From the NCBI RefSeq assembly GCF_000820025.1, contig NZ_CDBI01000047.1, positions 124,001-188,000 on the forward strand: 64,000 nucleotides of DNA, given 5' to 3'. This document shows, one piece after another, positions 11,954-20,761 of this stretch. The notes beneath the pieces are model-generated. The model was not told where the DNA came from and did no database searches. It saw only the letters and a list, made by a program, of their open reading frames with translations. The position numbers and the translations under genes are program-made. Each line of letters starts with the position of its first letter. Positions within the stretch are counted from its first letter, which is position 1. Source of the stretch: Aeromonas popoffii. GTDB taxonomy: Bacteria > Pseudomonadota > Gammaproteobacteria > Enterobacterales > Aeromonadaceae.

Positions 11954-11977
11954 GCCGGGGGGTAACCCCCGGCTTTT
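11954..11977 (+). terminator. Terminator-like hairpin after arcB
   Basis: GCCGGGGG (11954-11961), loop GTAA, CCCCCGGC (11966-11973), then TTTT. It probably causes partial termination before arcD. Confidence 0.65.
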
Positions 11978-12060
11978 CGACCATGTGACGGCGGCATAAT
12001 ACCTCTAACCCTACAACCCGCAGCTTGCATGGATACCACACCACAGAAGGAAGCTGGACC

Positions 12061-13467
12061 ATGACCAAATTCAAGTTCCCATCAGCCTACACCATACTGT
12101 TTGTACTGATCGCCTTGGTGGCCGCCCTGAGCTGGGTAGTGCCAGCCGGCAAATATGACATGATCATGAATGAGGCCCTCGGCAAGGAAGTGCCGGTGAC
12201 CGGAACCTACAAGCTGGTAGAGGCGAATCCCCAAGGGATAGTCGACGTGCTGTTGGCACCCATCGATGGTCTCTACAACCATGACACCTATCAGGCAGGT
12301 GCCATCGACGTCTCCCTGTTTATCCTGATCATCGGTGGTTTTCTTGGCATTGTGACCAAGACTGGCGCCATCGACGCCGGTATCGAGCGTGTTACCTACC
12401 GCCTGCGTGGCCGTGAAGAGTGGATGATTCCGATCCTGATGGCGCTGTTCGCTGCCGGGGGGACCATTTACGGTATGGCGGAAGAGTCGCTGCCCTTTTA
12501 CACCCTGCTGGTGCCCGTGATGATGGCCGCCCGCTTCGACCCCGTTGTCGCCGCGGCGACCGTATTGCTCGGCGCCGGTATCGGTACCCTGGGCTCCACC
12601 ATCAACCCGTTTGCCACCGTGATCGCCGCCAACGCGGCCGGTATCTCCTTTACCGACGGTATCTGGCTGCGCATAGCCATGTTGGTGGCTGGCTGGTTGA
12701 TCTGTGTTACTTACGTCATGCGTTACGCCAAGATGGTGCGCAACGATCCCAGCAAATCCCTGGTGGCTGACAAGTGGGAAGAGAACCGTGCTCACTTCCT
12801 CGGCAACAAGAGCGACCAGATGCTGGAGTTCACTCTGACTCGCAAGATAGTGCTGGGTATCTTCGTCGCCGCTTTCGCCGTGATGATCTACGGTGTGGCC
12901 GTGCTGGGCTGGTGGATGGCGCAGATCTCCGGCCTTTTCCTGGCTGCTGCCATCCTTGTCGGCGTCACCGCCCGCATGAGCGAAGAGGAGCTGACCACCA
13001 ACTTCATTGACGGTGCTCGCGACCTGCTGGGTGTGGCCCTCATCATAGGTATCGCCCGCGGTATCGTGGTGGTGATGGACAACGGCATGATCACGCATAC
13101 CATATTGCACAGTGCAGAAGGGATAGTGACCGGCCTCTCTACCGTGGTGTTCATCAACGTGATGTTCGTGCTGGAGCTGGTGCTCTCCTTCCTGGTGCCG
13201 TCTTCTTCCGGTCTGGCCGTGCTGACCATGCCGATCATGGCGCCGCTGGCCGACTTCGCCAACGTGGGCCGCGAGCTGGTGGTGACTGCTTACCAGTCTG
13301 CCTCCGGTCTGGTGAACCTGGTGACCCCGACCTCCGCCGTGGTCATGGGGGGGCTGGCCATCGCCAAGGTGCCCTATGTGCGCTGGCTGAAGTGGGTGGC
13401 ACCGCTGCTCGGTATCCTGACCGTGCTGATCGTGGTCTGCCTTAGCCTGGGCGCCTTGCTCTCATAA
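12061..13467 (+). CDS. arcD: YfcC-family transporter, probable arginine/ornithine antiporter
   Basis: This is a polytopic membrane protein of 468 residues in the YfcC/DcuC-like family, with about 12 hydrophobic segments. Conserved stretches include GTIYGMAEES and the C-terminal VNLVTPTSAVVMGG. From its place in the arc operon it most likely exchanges external arginine for ornithine. Classical ArcD proteins belong to the APC superfamily, so this would be a non-homologous replacement of the kind seen in other gammaproteobacteria. ATG 12061 is preceded by AGGAAG; an in-frame upstream start has no such support. A strong terminator follows. Confidence 0.8.
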   Translation: MTKFKFPSAYTILFVLIALVAALSWVVPAGKYDMIMNEALGKEVPVTGTYKLVEANPQGIVDVLLAPIDGLYNHDTYQAGAIDVSLFILIIGGFLGIVTKTGAIDAGIERVTYRLRGREEWMIPILMALFAAGGTIYGMAEESLPFYTLLVPVMMAARFDPVVAAATVLLGAGIGTLGSTINPFATVIAANAAGISFTDGIWLRIAMLVAGWLICVTYVMRYAKMVRNDPSKSLVADKWEENRAHFLGNKSDQMLEFTLTRKIVLGIFVAAFAVMIYGVAVLGWWMAQISGLFLAAAILVGVTARMSEEELTTNFIDGARDLLGVALIIGIARGIVVVMDNGMITHTILHSAEGIVTGLSTVVFINVMFVLELVLSFLVPSSSGLAVLTMPIMAPLADFANVGRELVVTAYQSASGLVNLVTPTSAVVMGGLAIAKVPYVRWLKWVAPLLGILTVLIVVCLSLGALLS

Positions 13468-13487
13468 GGAGTGCCCAGCAAGATGAA

Positions 13488-13514
13488 ACGGGAGCCTGCG
13501 GGCTCCCGTTTTTT
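13488..13514 (+). terminator. Intrinsic terminator of arc operon
   Basis: ACGGGAGCC (13488-13496), 4-nt loop, GGCTCCCGT (13501-13509), six T residues. Confidence 0.9.
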
Positions 13515-13625
13515 ATGACCAGGCACGGCATCTTGCGCCACCTGCTCTACCCCTCTTATCCAGGATGGCACTACGTCAGGCAAGGAGGAACAGGCAAAGA
13601 GAGCAAGAAAAATAGAGCGAGCGGC

Positions 13626-13652
13626 AACAAAGAGGCGACCCCGGGGTCGCCT
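13626..13652 (-). terminator. Terminator after argR
   Basis: A 20-bp perfect palindrome (AGGCGACCCC at 13633-13642 and its complement at 13643-13652) lies 22 bp past the argR stop codon on the minus strand and is followed by CTTTGTT. Confidence 0.65.
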
Positions 13653-13673
13653 TGTGCATTCAGGGGCGGAACG

Positions 13674-14165
13674 TCAGCGCGCCTGCTCCAGGGTACGCAC
13701 CACGGCCGCGTGGGCCAGGCGGGTGCGGCTGATATGGCGTGGCGCGACCAGTACCACGTCGTTGCCAGCGACGGCGCCCATGATCTCGGGATTGGCGTTG
13801 CGATCGAGCAGGCGGGCCACCACGGTCGCAGCGCCCGGGGTGGTGTGGATCAGCACCATCTGCTGGTTGTGCACCACATCGCGCACCATGTCGTGGATGG
13901 AGCGGGTGCTGCCAGCAGGTTCCAGCTGATCGTCCACCAGGGTGTAGACCTTCTTGCCGTTGGCATTTTGCGCTTTGGCGACGCCGAGGCGGCGCAGCAG
14001 GCGGGAGATGGTGGACTGGCTGATGTCGGCAAAGCCGCGCTCTGACAACTCGCGGCGGATCTCTTCCTGGGTGCTGTAGCAGTGCTGACCGATGATCTGG
14101 CGACAGGCACCCAGCTGGGCCAAGTCGGGCTCTTGTTCAACGGGACGACTGAGGGTTTTGACCAC
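13674..14165 (-). CDS. argR: Arginine repressor/activator ArgR
   Basis: This is an arginine-sensing hexameric DNA-binding regulator of 163 residues. The N-terminal winged helix includes the family signature around DISQSTISRLLRRLG. The C-terminal oligomerisation and arginine-binding domain has HTTPGAATVVARLLDR and MGAVAGNDVV. The start is GTG at 14165 with AAAGGA upstream. It lies directly beside the arc operon, convergent with arcD, so it probably controls arc and arginine genes. Many relatives carry a further argR near mdh, so this may be a pathway-specific paralogue. Confidence 0.9.
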   Translation of the reverse strand: MVKTLSRPVEQEPDLAQLGACRQIIGQHCYSTQEEIRRELSERGFADISQSTISRLLRRLGVAKAQNANGKKVYTLVDDQLEPAGSTRSIHDMVRDVVHNQQMVLIHTTPGAATVVARLLDRNANPEIMGAVAGNDVVLVAPRHISRTRLAHAAVVRTLEQAR

Positions 14166-14333
14166 GGCGATTTCCTTTGACTGTGACCGAAGGCTATCGC
14201 TCGAAATCTGCCATCAGTGCCTTTTAATAGATAAAAGTTCTGATAGAAAGGAGTGGGACAGGGAATGAGCGATGTTTAGCCTTTATAGGATGGTAAATTA
14301 TAGCTAAACGGAGAATCCGTGATGTGACAGGGG

Positions 14334-14360
14334 TCAAAAATGGGCCCAACAGGGCCCATT
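14334..14360 (-). terminator. Terminator of pyrBI
   Basis: AATGGGCCC, loop, GGGCCCATT (14339-14360 region), followed on the minus strand by a five-T run. It lies just past the pyrI stop codon. Confidence 0.8.
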
Positions 14361-14366
14361 CAGATA

Positions 14367-14831
14367 TCAGTAACGTTCGCTGACTATATCCTGGGTGAAG
14401 GACTTCTCGCAGTATTTGCACTTCATGCGCACCACGCCTTTCACCTCCCTAACCCGGAAGTAGCTGTCTACCGGCTCGTTGTGGGAGATGCAGTTGGAGT
14501 TGGGGCAGTGGAACACGCCCGTGATGAACTCCGGCAGTTCCAGCTGATGCTTCTTCACCACGGCGAAGTCTTCGATGATGTTGACGGTTGCCTTGGGGGC
14601 GAACAGGGCCAGCTGGTTGGCCTGCTCTGCGGTCAGGCGGGTGTTCTCTATCTTGATGAGATCCTTCTTGCCCAGCGCGCCGGATTTCAGGTTGAAACCG
14701 ACGGTGATCCGCTCCTGGGTCTCGATCAGCTGGAACAGCTTGAGGATCTTGATGCCCTGGCCGGCGGGGACGTGGTCGATGACGGAGCCGTGACGGATGG
14801 CTTCGACTTGCAGTTGATTCTTCTCGGACAT
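14367..14831 (-). CDS. pyrI: Aspartate carbamoyltransferase regulatory chain
   Basis: This is the allosteric regulatory subunit of aspartate transcarbamoylase, which binds CTP/ATP and a structural zinc. It has 154 residues. Visible features are the nucleotide-binding N-terminal domain and the four zinc cysteines in CPNSNCISH and CKYC. It begins 17 bp after pyrB, with its ribosome-binding site in that gap. It forms the 2(C3):3(R2) holoenzyme with PyrB. Confidence 0.96.
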   Translation of the reverse strand: MSEKNQLQVEAIRHGSVIDHVPAGQGIKILKLFQLIETQERITVGFNLKSGALGKKDLIKIENTRLTAEQANQLALFAPKATVNIIEDFAVVKKHQLELPEFITGVFHCPNSNCISHNEPVDSYFRVREVKGVVRMKCKYCEKSFTQDIVSERY

Positions 14832-14848
14832 GATGTTCCCCTTTTCCC

Positions 14849-15769
14849 TTAGACGGTTTCGTTCAGTACCAGAGCCAGCAGTGCCTGGCGTGCGTAGACC
14901 CCGTTTTCCGCTTGCTGGAAGTAGTAAGCATGGGGAGTCTTGTCGACCGCCACATCAATCTCGTCGACGCGGGGCAGGGGGTGCAGGATCTTCATGGTGG
15001 GCTTGGCCCCTTCCAGGGTGGCCAGCTCCAGCACAAACTTGGCTGCCATGTGCTTGTATTCGGTCTCGTCGAAGCGCTCTTTCTGGACCCGGGTCATGTA
15101 GAGGATGTCGAGCTCCGGCATTACCTCTTCCATGGTCTCGTGCACGCTGAACCGTATGCCCTTCTCTTCCAGCTCTTCGCAGATGTAGTCCGGCATCGCC
15201 AGCGCCTCCGGGGAGATGAAGAAGAAGCGGCAGTTGAACAGGCTGAGGGCCTGGGCCAGGGAGTGGACGGTGCGACCGTACTTGAGGTCGCCGACGAAGG
15301 CCACGTTGAGGCCATCGAGCTTGCCTTGCGTCTCATGAATGGAGAAGAGATCGAGCAGGGTCTGGGTCGGATGCTGGTTGGAACCGTCACCGCCGTTGAT
15401 GACCGGCACGCGGGAGAACTCGGAGGCCAGACGGGCGGCACCTTCTTTCGGGTGGCGCATCACCACGGCATCCGAGTAGGAGCCGATGATCTTGATGGAG
15501 TCGGCCAGGGTCTCGCCTTTCTTGGCGCTGGTGTTGCCACCGTCGGCGAAGCCGATGATGTTGCCACCCAGACGCTGAACCGCGGTCTCGAAGGAGAGGC
15601 GGGTGCGGGTGGACGCTTCGAAGAAGCAGCTGGCAACCAGCTTGTCTTTCAACAGGCGGGTGTCGGGCTCGGCCTTCAACCGCTGTGCGGTTGCGACCAC
15701 CAGTTCCATGTCGGACCGGGTCAGGTCCGAAATGGAGATGACATGTTTCTTATAGAGTGGATTGGTCAT
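14849..15769 (-). CDS. pyrB: Aspartate carbamoyltransferase catalytic chain
   Basis: This enzyme condenses carbamoyl phosphate with aspartate, the committed step of pyrimidine synthesis. It has 306 residues. Motifs: [11 protein letters not shown] (carbamoyl phosphate), [12 protein letters not shown] and [13 protein letters not shown] 15769 has AGGGA 8 nt upstream and is preferred over the in-frame ATG 15778. The 5' end overlaps the leader-peptide reading frame, and expression is attenuated by the hairpin at 15812-15843. Confidence 0.96.
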   Translation of the reverse strand: MTNPLYKKHVISISDLTRSDMELVVATAQRLKAEPDTRLLKDKLVASCFFEASTRTRLSFETAVQRLGGNIIGFADGGNTSAKKGETLADSIKIIGSYSDAVVMRHPKEGAARLASEFSRVPVINGGDGSNQHPTQTLLDLFSIHETQGKLDGLNVAFVGDLKYGRTVHSLAQALSLFNCRFFFISPEALAMPDYICEELEEKGIRFSVHETMEEVMPELDILYMTRVQKERFDETEYKHMAAKFVLELATLEGAKPTMKILHPLPRVDEIDVAVDKTPHAYYFQQAENGVYARQALLALVLNETV

Positions 15770-15944
15770 CGTCTGCATTCCCTTTGACATCAATGAAGGT
15801 TTTTCGGGCACAAAAAAAAGCCCCTGAAACAGGGGCTTTTTTTAAAAATAATTGGGGGTCTGTGGGTCGGGAACTGGAAACAACGGGGCTGCTCTGGTGC
15901 GCTCCACCCGTCTGCAAGGCTGTTTTCTGAATCAAAAACTGCAT
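15750..15944 (-). CDS. pyrL: pyrBI leader peptide
   Basis: This is a 64-codon reading frame starting [14 protein letters not shown] and containing SGAFFCARK, which resembles the end of E. coli PyrL (GAFFCPGVRR). It is translated through the attenuator hairpin, and in this organism runs on past it to overlap the pyrB start by about 20 bp. In the known mechanism, low UTP makes RNA polymerase pause in U-rich leader DNA, ribosomes catch up on the leader ORF and block the terminator. The overlap adds the possibility of translational coupling to pyrB. Leader function is inferred from position and similarity. Confidence 0.8.
   Translation of the reverse strand: MQFLIQKTALQTGGAHQSSPVVSSSRPTDPQLFLKKAPVSGAFFCARKTFIDVKGNADDDQSTL
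15812..15843 (-). terminator. pyrBI attenuator
   Basis: A minus-strand hairpin, AAGCCCCTG-3 nt-CAGGGGCTT, is followed by eight T residues. It lies inside the leader ORF and about 45 bp before the pyrB start. Confidence 0.9.
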
Positions 15945-15977
15945 CGTTTCGTCTCGACCTTTTTCAAAACCGGACAG

Positions 15978-16005
15978 ATTATAGAGTCGTATTTTGAATT
16001 GTCAA
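15978..16005 (-). promoter_or_regulatory. pyrBI promoter
   Basis: Minus-strand consensus -35 TTGACA (16005-16000), 16-bp spacer, perfect -10 TATAAT (15983-15978). It reads toward pyrL and pyrBI, with the leader ATG about 35 bp downstream. Confidence 0.85.
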
Positions 16006-16043
16006 AAATTTATTTCAAAGGCAAGATTTGCGCGGGAAAACGT

Positions 16044-16586
16044 TTAAGCGTCGTGAACGGGTCGGCAAACCCACACGCTGTGCTCCATTTGCAGGGGCAG
16101 GTCATCGTCGGCCATGCAGCGCAGATAGGCGAGTCTGTGGTGTCCTTCCAGCAGGCAATAGGGTTGCGGTAGCAGCTGTCCGTCCGGATAACGGCTATCC
16201 GGCGCGGTGGCCAGCACTATGATGGGTTCGGACCAGGTGCCCTGGGTCAGCATGTATTCGCCGAGCCAGGAGCGGCGTACGTAACGGTTGTGGCGCAGCA
16301 TCTCGCCCCAGCGGTCGATCACCTCCATATGACGCGATCCTGTCTGGGTCAGGACGCGGCTGGTGGGCCACTGTTCGCACTCGAACCGGTGACGGGCGAG
16401 GTCGAGAAAGCTCCAGTTAGACTCAAATCCGCGCCAATGGCGATAAATCCACTGGGAAAGCACGTTGTGGGGAATGAAGGGCACACGCGGCGCGACCCGG
16501 TCGAGATAGTCGGGCAGGTGCTCAGTCTTGCGTTCATCCCTGAAGTTGAGCGGTGCCAGTTGTTGGAGCAATCGGTAATTGAGCAT
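16044..16586 (-). CDS. Hypothetical protein with ParB-like GHHR motif
   Basis: This is a 180-residue soluble protein rich in Trp, Arg and His. The stretch YCLLEGHHRLAYLR resembles the GxHRxxA box of ParB/sulfiredoxin-like domains, but the rest is not recognisable to me. No signal peptide or membrane segment is seen. It is transcribed alone, divergent from the upstream tRNA-Trp gene. Function unknown. Confidence 0.7.
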   Translation of the reverse strand: MLNYRLLQQLAPLNFRDERKTEHLPDYLDRVAPRVPFIPHNVLSQWIYRHWRGFESNWSFLDLARHRFECEQWPTSRVLTQTGSRHMEVIDRWGEMLRHNRYVRRSWLGEYMLTQGTWSEPIIVLATAPDSRYPDGQLLPQPYCLLEGHHRLAYLRCMADDDLPLQMEHSVWVCRPVHDA

Positions 16587-16743
16587 GAGTCGCCTCCCGG
16601 AGCCAGACTTAACCCTACCCCCATTTATGTGGCTTTCCTACCCTGACAAGGCTGTAAATACAGCAAGTTACCCCATCAGGCTGCTCAAATTACCGCGAGT
16701 TGCTCGTCATTTGTGCAATCGAATCGAAAGTGAGAAAAAAGCC

Positions 16744-16771
16744 TTTACCTTTGAACCCGGCTTTGTATAAT
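16744..16771 (+). promoter_or_regulatory. Promoter of the first tRNA-Trp gene
   Basis: -35-like TTTACC (16744-16749), 16-bp spacer, perfect -10 TATAAT (16766-16771), about 16 bp before the tRNA. Confidence 0.65.
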
Positions 16772-16787
16772 TCGCCTCGTTTGTTGC

Positions 16788-16864
16788 AGGGGCGTAGTTC
16801 CAATTGGTAGAACAGCGGTCTCCAAAACCGATGGTTGCGGGTTCGAGTCCTGCCGCCCCTGCCA
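16788..16864 (+). tRNA. trpT: tRNA-Trp (CCA), copy 1
   Basis: The acceptor stem AGGGGCG/CGCCCCT, an anticodon loop CTCCAAA giving anticodon CCA, and an encoded CCA end are all visible. Compared with E. coli tRNA-Trp there is one extra base in the D-loop after GTTC (C here). A second copy at 63060 differs only at that base. It has its own promoter and terminator and so is a single-gene unit. Confidence 0.95.
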
Positions 16865-16870
16865 TTTTCA

Positions 16871-16899
16871 GAAAAGCCAGCTCATTGAGCTGGCTTTTC
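16871..16899 (+). terminator. Terminator after tRNA-Trp copy 1
   Basis: GAAAAGCCAGCTC pairs with GAGCTGGCTTTTC over a 3-nt loop (16871-16899). Confidence 0.85.
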
Positions 16900-17183
16900 G
16901 CATTTCTGCGTTCCCGGTTTTTTCTCCCGTCACGCCTGCGCCGATGGCTGCCGTTTTTCGGCGGCGTCAGCCCATTTCCGGCACCTCTTTCCCTTCAGCT
17001 CCCGCCCTGCCCCTGACCGCTAGTTGTTATTGTGCCAGTTCGCCCTGTCGTTTCTGGCAATCGTGCTTCAGGGGACCGTGTGATACACAACATGGGCGGT
17101 GTCATTGCGTGTTGATGGCAAGCCGATAGCCAATGCTCAAGCCGTGGATTGTGGGCGTGAACATCACTTGAGGAGAGAGATTC

Positions 17184-18554
17184 ATGAACAAGGCAGTTGA
17201 AACCCGGTTGAACAAGTCTCGCCCCGGTGGCTGGATGCCACAGGATAGTGCCCGTATCGAGCGCTGGATCCGGCGGATCAAGCACTATGTTGCCAACCAG
17301 CCGCGCGCGCTTGTGGCGCCGATCGCCGAATTGCGGGATCTGGTCAATGCCGACCCTTCGCTGCACGCCCAGGCCGAAGCCATGTTCAAGGAGGCTTGGC
17401 GCCACAAGCATCTGACCCCGCTCGGTCAGGTCGAGGTGCGATCCTTCGAGGAGTTTCTGGGGCTGCTCAACGGCATCATGACCACGGCCCCCGAGGCGTA
17501 TCAGGATATCCCGACGCACGAGCCCTCCGGTCTCATCGGTTTTCCCATCAATGCGCTGCTCGACTGGCCCATGGCGACCCAGTCCGGTTATCACTTTTTC
17601 GCCAATGCCCTGATCAACCAGCAGTTCAAGAAGATCCTCGATTACTGGGCGCTGTTTCTGCAAAGCCCGGCTTCGCGATACGTGCTGAACGAGCCGGTCA
17701 GTCGGCTGGATCGGGAGACCCTGGTGGTGCCCTGGCTTGGCAAGGTAGCCATGGCCGAGATGGTCAAGGTGGCAACCGGCGCCCTGGGTGAGGGTTCCAA
17801 TCCCACGCCAGCCAGCTTCGAGCAGATCTTTCAGTGCGATCCGGCGGCTGAGTATTTTGGCTTCGGTAGCTGGGATGCGTTCTTCACCCGCACCTTCCGC
17901 CCCGGTGTACGGCCTGTTTCGGCGCCAGAGGATGACAACGTCATCGTCAACGCCTGCGAGTCTGCACCGCTGCAGGTGAAAAAAGAGGTGAGCTGCAGCG
18001 ATCAGTTCTGGCTCAAGGGTCAGCCCTATTCGCTGGACAACATGCTCGATTTTGACGATCTGGCGCCTCGCTTCGAAGGCGGCACCGTGTATCAGGCCTT
18101 CCTCAGTGCGCTCAGCTATCACCGCTGGCATAGCCCGGTGAGCGGCATCATTCGCAAGGTGCGCATCGTCAACGGCACCTACTATCTGGAGAACCAGTTC
18201 GAGGGCTTTGGCGACCCGCAGGGGGCGGATCCCAGCGCCCCCAACAACTCGCAGCCCTTCCTTACCTCAGTGGCGACCCGGGCGCTGATTTTCATCGAAG
18301 CCGATAACCCCAAAATCGGGCTAATGTGTGTAGTGCCTGTGGGCATGGCCGAGGTGTCGAGCTGCGACATCACAGTGCGGGCGGGGGATCGGGTGAAGAA
18401 GGGGGATCAGCTCGGCATGTTCCACTTCGGTGGCTCGACCCACTGCCTGCTGTTCCGCCCTGGGGTCGAGCTGGAGTTCGAGTTTTACGGCCAGACTCCG
18501 AGCCTGGATGCCGGCAACATGCGGCTCAACACCGCCATAGCCCGGGTACGCTAG
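17184..18554 (+). CDS. Phosphatidylserine decarboxylase-like protein with PsiD-type N-terminal domain
   Basis: This is a 456-residue two-domain protein. Residues about 30-180 match the PSDC/PsiD N-terminal domain (GFPINALLDWPM, then NQQFKKILDYW). Residues about 200-455 are a phosphatidylserine decarboxylase-like domain ending with HFGGSTHCLLF. There GGST stands where the autocatalytic (L/F)GST/GSS cleavage site forms the pyruvoyl group. The family includes fungal L-tryptophan decarboxylase PsiD as well as uncharacterised bacterial proteins, so the substrate may be an aromatic amino acid rather than phosphatidylserine. There is no obvious membrane anchor. It stands alone, with AGGAGAG before ATG 17184. 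The reaction is inferred. Confidence 0.8.
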   Translation: MNKAVETRLNKSRPGGWMPQDSARIERWIRRIKHYVANQPRALVAPIAELRDLVNADPSLHAQAEAMFKEAWRHKHLTPLGQVEVRSFEEFLGLLNGIMTTAPEAYQDIPTHEPSGLIGFPINALLDWPMATQSGYHFFANALINQQFKKILDYWALFLQSPASRYVLNEPVSRLDRETLVVPWLGKVAMAEMVKVATGALGEGSNPTPASFEQIFQCDPAAEYFGFGSWDAFFTRTFRPGVRPVSAPEDDNVIVNACESAPLQVKKEVSCSDQFWLKGQPYSLDNMLDFDDLAPRFEGGTVYQAFLSALSYHRWHSPVSGIIRKVRIVNGTYYLENQFEGFGDPQGADPSAPNNSQPFLTSVATRALIFIEADNPKIGLMCVVPVGMAEVSSCDITVRAGDRVKKGDQLGMFHFGGSTHCLLFRPGVELEFEFYGQTPSLDAGNMRLNTAIARVR

Positions 18555-18580
18555 ATCGTTTTTTTGCGGGCTGGATACAC

Positions 18581-18607
18581 ACAGGCCACCTCCTGGAGGT
18601 GGCCTGT
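18581..18607 (+). terminator. Hairpin after PsiD-like gene
   Basis: A 13-bp perfect inverted repeat, ACAGGCCACCTCC (18581-18593) with its complement at 18595-18607. It has no long T-tail but is a strong structure. Confidence 0.6.
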
Positions 18608-18808
18608 TGACAGCGGCGGAGGGGGCGTAAGACGGGTTTTTGAGGGATTATTCCCATACCGGATGGCAAGGGATATTGCCAGGATTTAGTTACTGATTCA
18701 TTTAAAATCAACGGATTGAAATTCATGGTTCGGGATTCTCTGTCGATATAGTCCACACAGGGCGTGCAGCCTTGTTTGACGCCATTGAGACAGCCATAAG
18801 GATATCCC

Positions 18809-20698
18809 ATGAATCTCTCCCTTCGCGGCAAGTTGTTGGCCACCAGTCTTGGCGTGGTCCTGATCACGGTCTGCCTGCTGGGCATGACTGCTTTCTATAC
18901 ACTGAAAAACCAGACCCTGAGTGCCATCGACAGCGAGGCGCGCAACTACGCCAGCGCCTATGCGGAGGGGATAGGCAAATGGATGCAGGACAGGCGCGAG
19001 AGCCTGACCGCCCAGGTCGATGTCATCGCCAGCCACCCGACCTCCGAGCTGGTGCCCCATCTGCAGCAGACCTTGCGTTCCGGTGGCTTCGGGCTGGCTT
19101 ACTACGGTTCGGAGGAGGGGGTGATGACCCGCAACGATCCCTCCCTCAACAAGGGTAACTATGACCCGCGCGAGCGGCCCTGGTATCAGGACGCGGTCAA
19201 GGCGGGCAAGCTCATCATCACCGAACCCTATGTCAGCGTGACCATGCAGCAACTGGTGGTAACCCTGGCCGAGCCCGTGATGCAGCAGGGTCGGCTGGCT
19301 GGCGTGGTCGGTGCCAACCTGGCGCTTGAACAGCTCATCAAGGATGTGCTGGCGATGCGGGTACAAGGGGATGGTTACGCCATGTTGCTGGACAAGAGCG
19401 GCCTCATCGTCGCCCATCCGGACAAGGCGCTGGCGCTCAAGAAGAGCCAGGATCTGGCCCCTGAGCTGGATGCCAGCCGACTGGTGAGCATGAGCCAGCA
19501 GGGCGGTCTGCAGCTGGTGCAGATCGGCGGACGCGATGCCCAGATGCTGGTGCTGCCCATTCCCAACACCGACTGGCTGCTGGCCATGGTGATGCATGAG
19601 GATGTGCTGATGGCGCCGCTGCAGAGCCTGCTGTGGGAGCTGTTACTCATCAGTGCCGGCCTGATCCTGGTATTTGGTCTGGTGCTGACCAGCACCTTCA
19701 ACTTCCTGTTCCAGGATCTGGGGCGGGTGGCCGGGGCGTTGCACGACATAGCTCACGGCGAGGGGGATCTCACGGTACACATCAACACTCGCAGCAAGGA
19801 CGAGGTGGGCCAGTTGGCCGAGAGCTTCAACCAGTTCGTGGCGCGGCTGCACGGTATCGTCAGTCGCCTGCGTGACGTGACCCTGGAGCTGACGGCCCAG
19901 TCCCGCACCCAGGCGGCCGGTGCCCAGGCCCGCAGCCAGCGGGTGCGTCAGCAGCAGGACGAGATCGTGATGGTGGCGACCGCGGTGACCGAGATGGCCT
20001 CCGCCACTCAGGAGATCGCCGGTAACGCCGAGTTTGCCGCCACCACCGCCACCGATGCGGTCGCGCTGGCGGTCGCGGGTCAATCCCAGGTTGGCCAGAG
20101 TCAGCGCAGCATTACCGGCCTGGCAGATGAAGTGGCGGATGCCAGCCAGATCATCCACGAGCTGGATGCCCACGCCCAGAAGATCAGCGGTATTCTGGCA
20201 ACCATCAGCGGCATTGCCGAGCAGACAAACCTGCTGGCACTCAACGCCGCCATCGAGGCGGCCCGGGCCGGTGAGCAGGGGCGCGGCTTTGCGGTAGTTG
20301 CGGACGAGGTGCGAGTGCTGTCGCGCCGCACTCATGATTCCACCGACGAGATCCAGCAGATGATCGAGACACTGCAGCAGACTACCCGTCGCGCCGTGGG
20401 TGGCATGGAGACCAGCCGTCAGCTGGCAGGCACCAGCGTGGAGGATGCAGAAGCCGCCAACCTGAGTCTTGGCCGGATCAACCAGGCCATAGGTTCCATC
20501 AGCGACATGGCGACCCAGATAGCGGCGGCGGCGGAGGAGCAGACCTCGGTCACCAGCGAGATCAGCCGCAATACCGAGAACATACGCCACGTTTCTCAGG
20601 AGTTGGCCGAGCAGGCGGGCGAAGAGGCCGCCCAGGCCGCCGAGCTCAAGTCGCTGACCGAGCGGCTGGAGCAGGAGATCGGCCGTTTCCGGCTCTGA
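18809..20698 (+). CDS. Methyl-accepting chemotaxis protein with dCache sensor
   Basis: This chemoreceptor has 629 residues: a transmembrane helix near residues 10-30, a periplasmic double-Cache domain (about 35-270), a second transmembrane helix (about 275-300), HAMP (about 300-350), and a cytoplasmic signalling domain with the hairpin tip [20 protein letters not shown]. The sensor has ERPWYQDA and TEPYV, part of the amino-acid-binding dCache motif. The later position that is usually Asp appears as Asn (GVVGANLAL). It would control flagellar motion through CheA/CheW. The ligand is unknown. A hairpin after the stop codon is shared with convergent blc. Confidence 0.93.
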   Translation: MNLSLRGKLLATSLGVVLITVCLLGMTAFYTLKNQTLSAIDSEARNYASAYAEGIGKWMQDRRESLTAQVDVIASHPTSELVPHLQQTLRSGGFGLAYYGSEEGVMTRNDPSLNKGNYDPRERPWYQDAVKAGKLIITEPYVSVTMQQLVVTLAEPVMQQGRLAGVVGANLALEQLIKDVLAMRVQGDGYAMLLDKSGLIVAHPDKALALKKSQDLAPELDASRLVSMSQQGGLQLVQIGGRDAQMLVLPIPNTDWLLAMVMHEDVLMAPLQSLLWELLLISAGLILVFGLVLTSTFNFLFQDLGRVAGALHDIAHGEGDLTVHINTRSKDEVGQLAESFNQFVARLHGIVSRLRDVTLELTAQSRTQAAGAQARSQRVRQQQDEIVMVATAVTEMASATQEIAGNAEFAATTATDAVALAVAGQSQVGQSQRSITGLADEVADASQIIHELDAHAQKISGILATISGIAEQTNLLALNAAIEAARAGEQGRGFAVVADEVRVLSRRTHDSTDEIQQMIETLQQTTRRAVGGMETSRQLAGTSVEDAEAANLSLGRINQAIGSISDMATQIAAAAEEQTSVTSEISRNTENIRHVSQELAEQAGEEAAQAAELKSLTERLEQEIGRFRL

Positions 20699-20721
20699 TC
20701 ATCCCGCCACTCCAGCAACAG

Positions 20722-20747
20722 AAAGGGCAGCCCGCGGGCTGCCCTTT
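20722..20747. terminator. Hairpin between the chemoreceptor gene and blc
   Basis: A 12-bp perfect stem, AAAGGGCAGCCC (20722-20733) with GGGCTGCCCTTT (20736-20747), lies between two convergent genes. Confidence 0.7.
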
Positions 20748-20761
20748 GCTATTTCTGGCGC

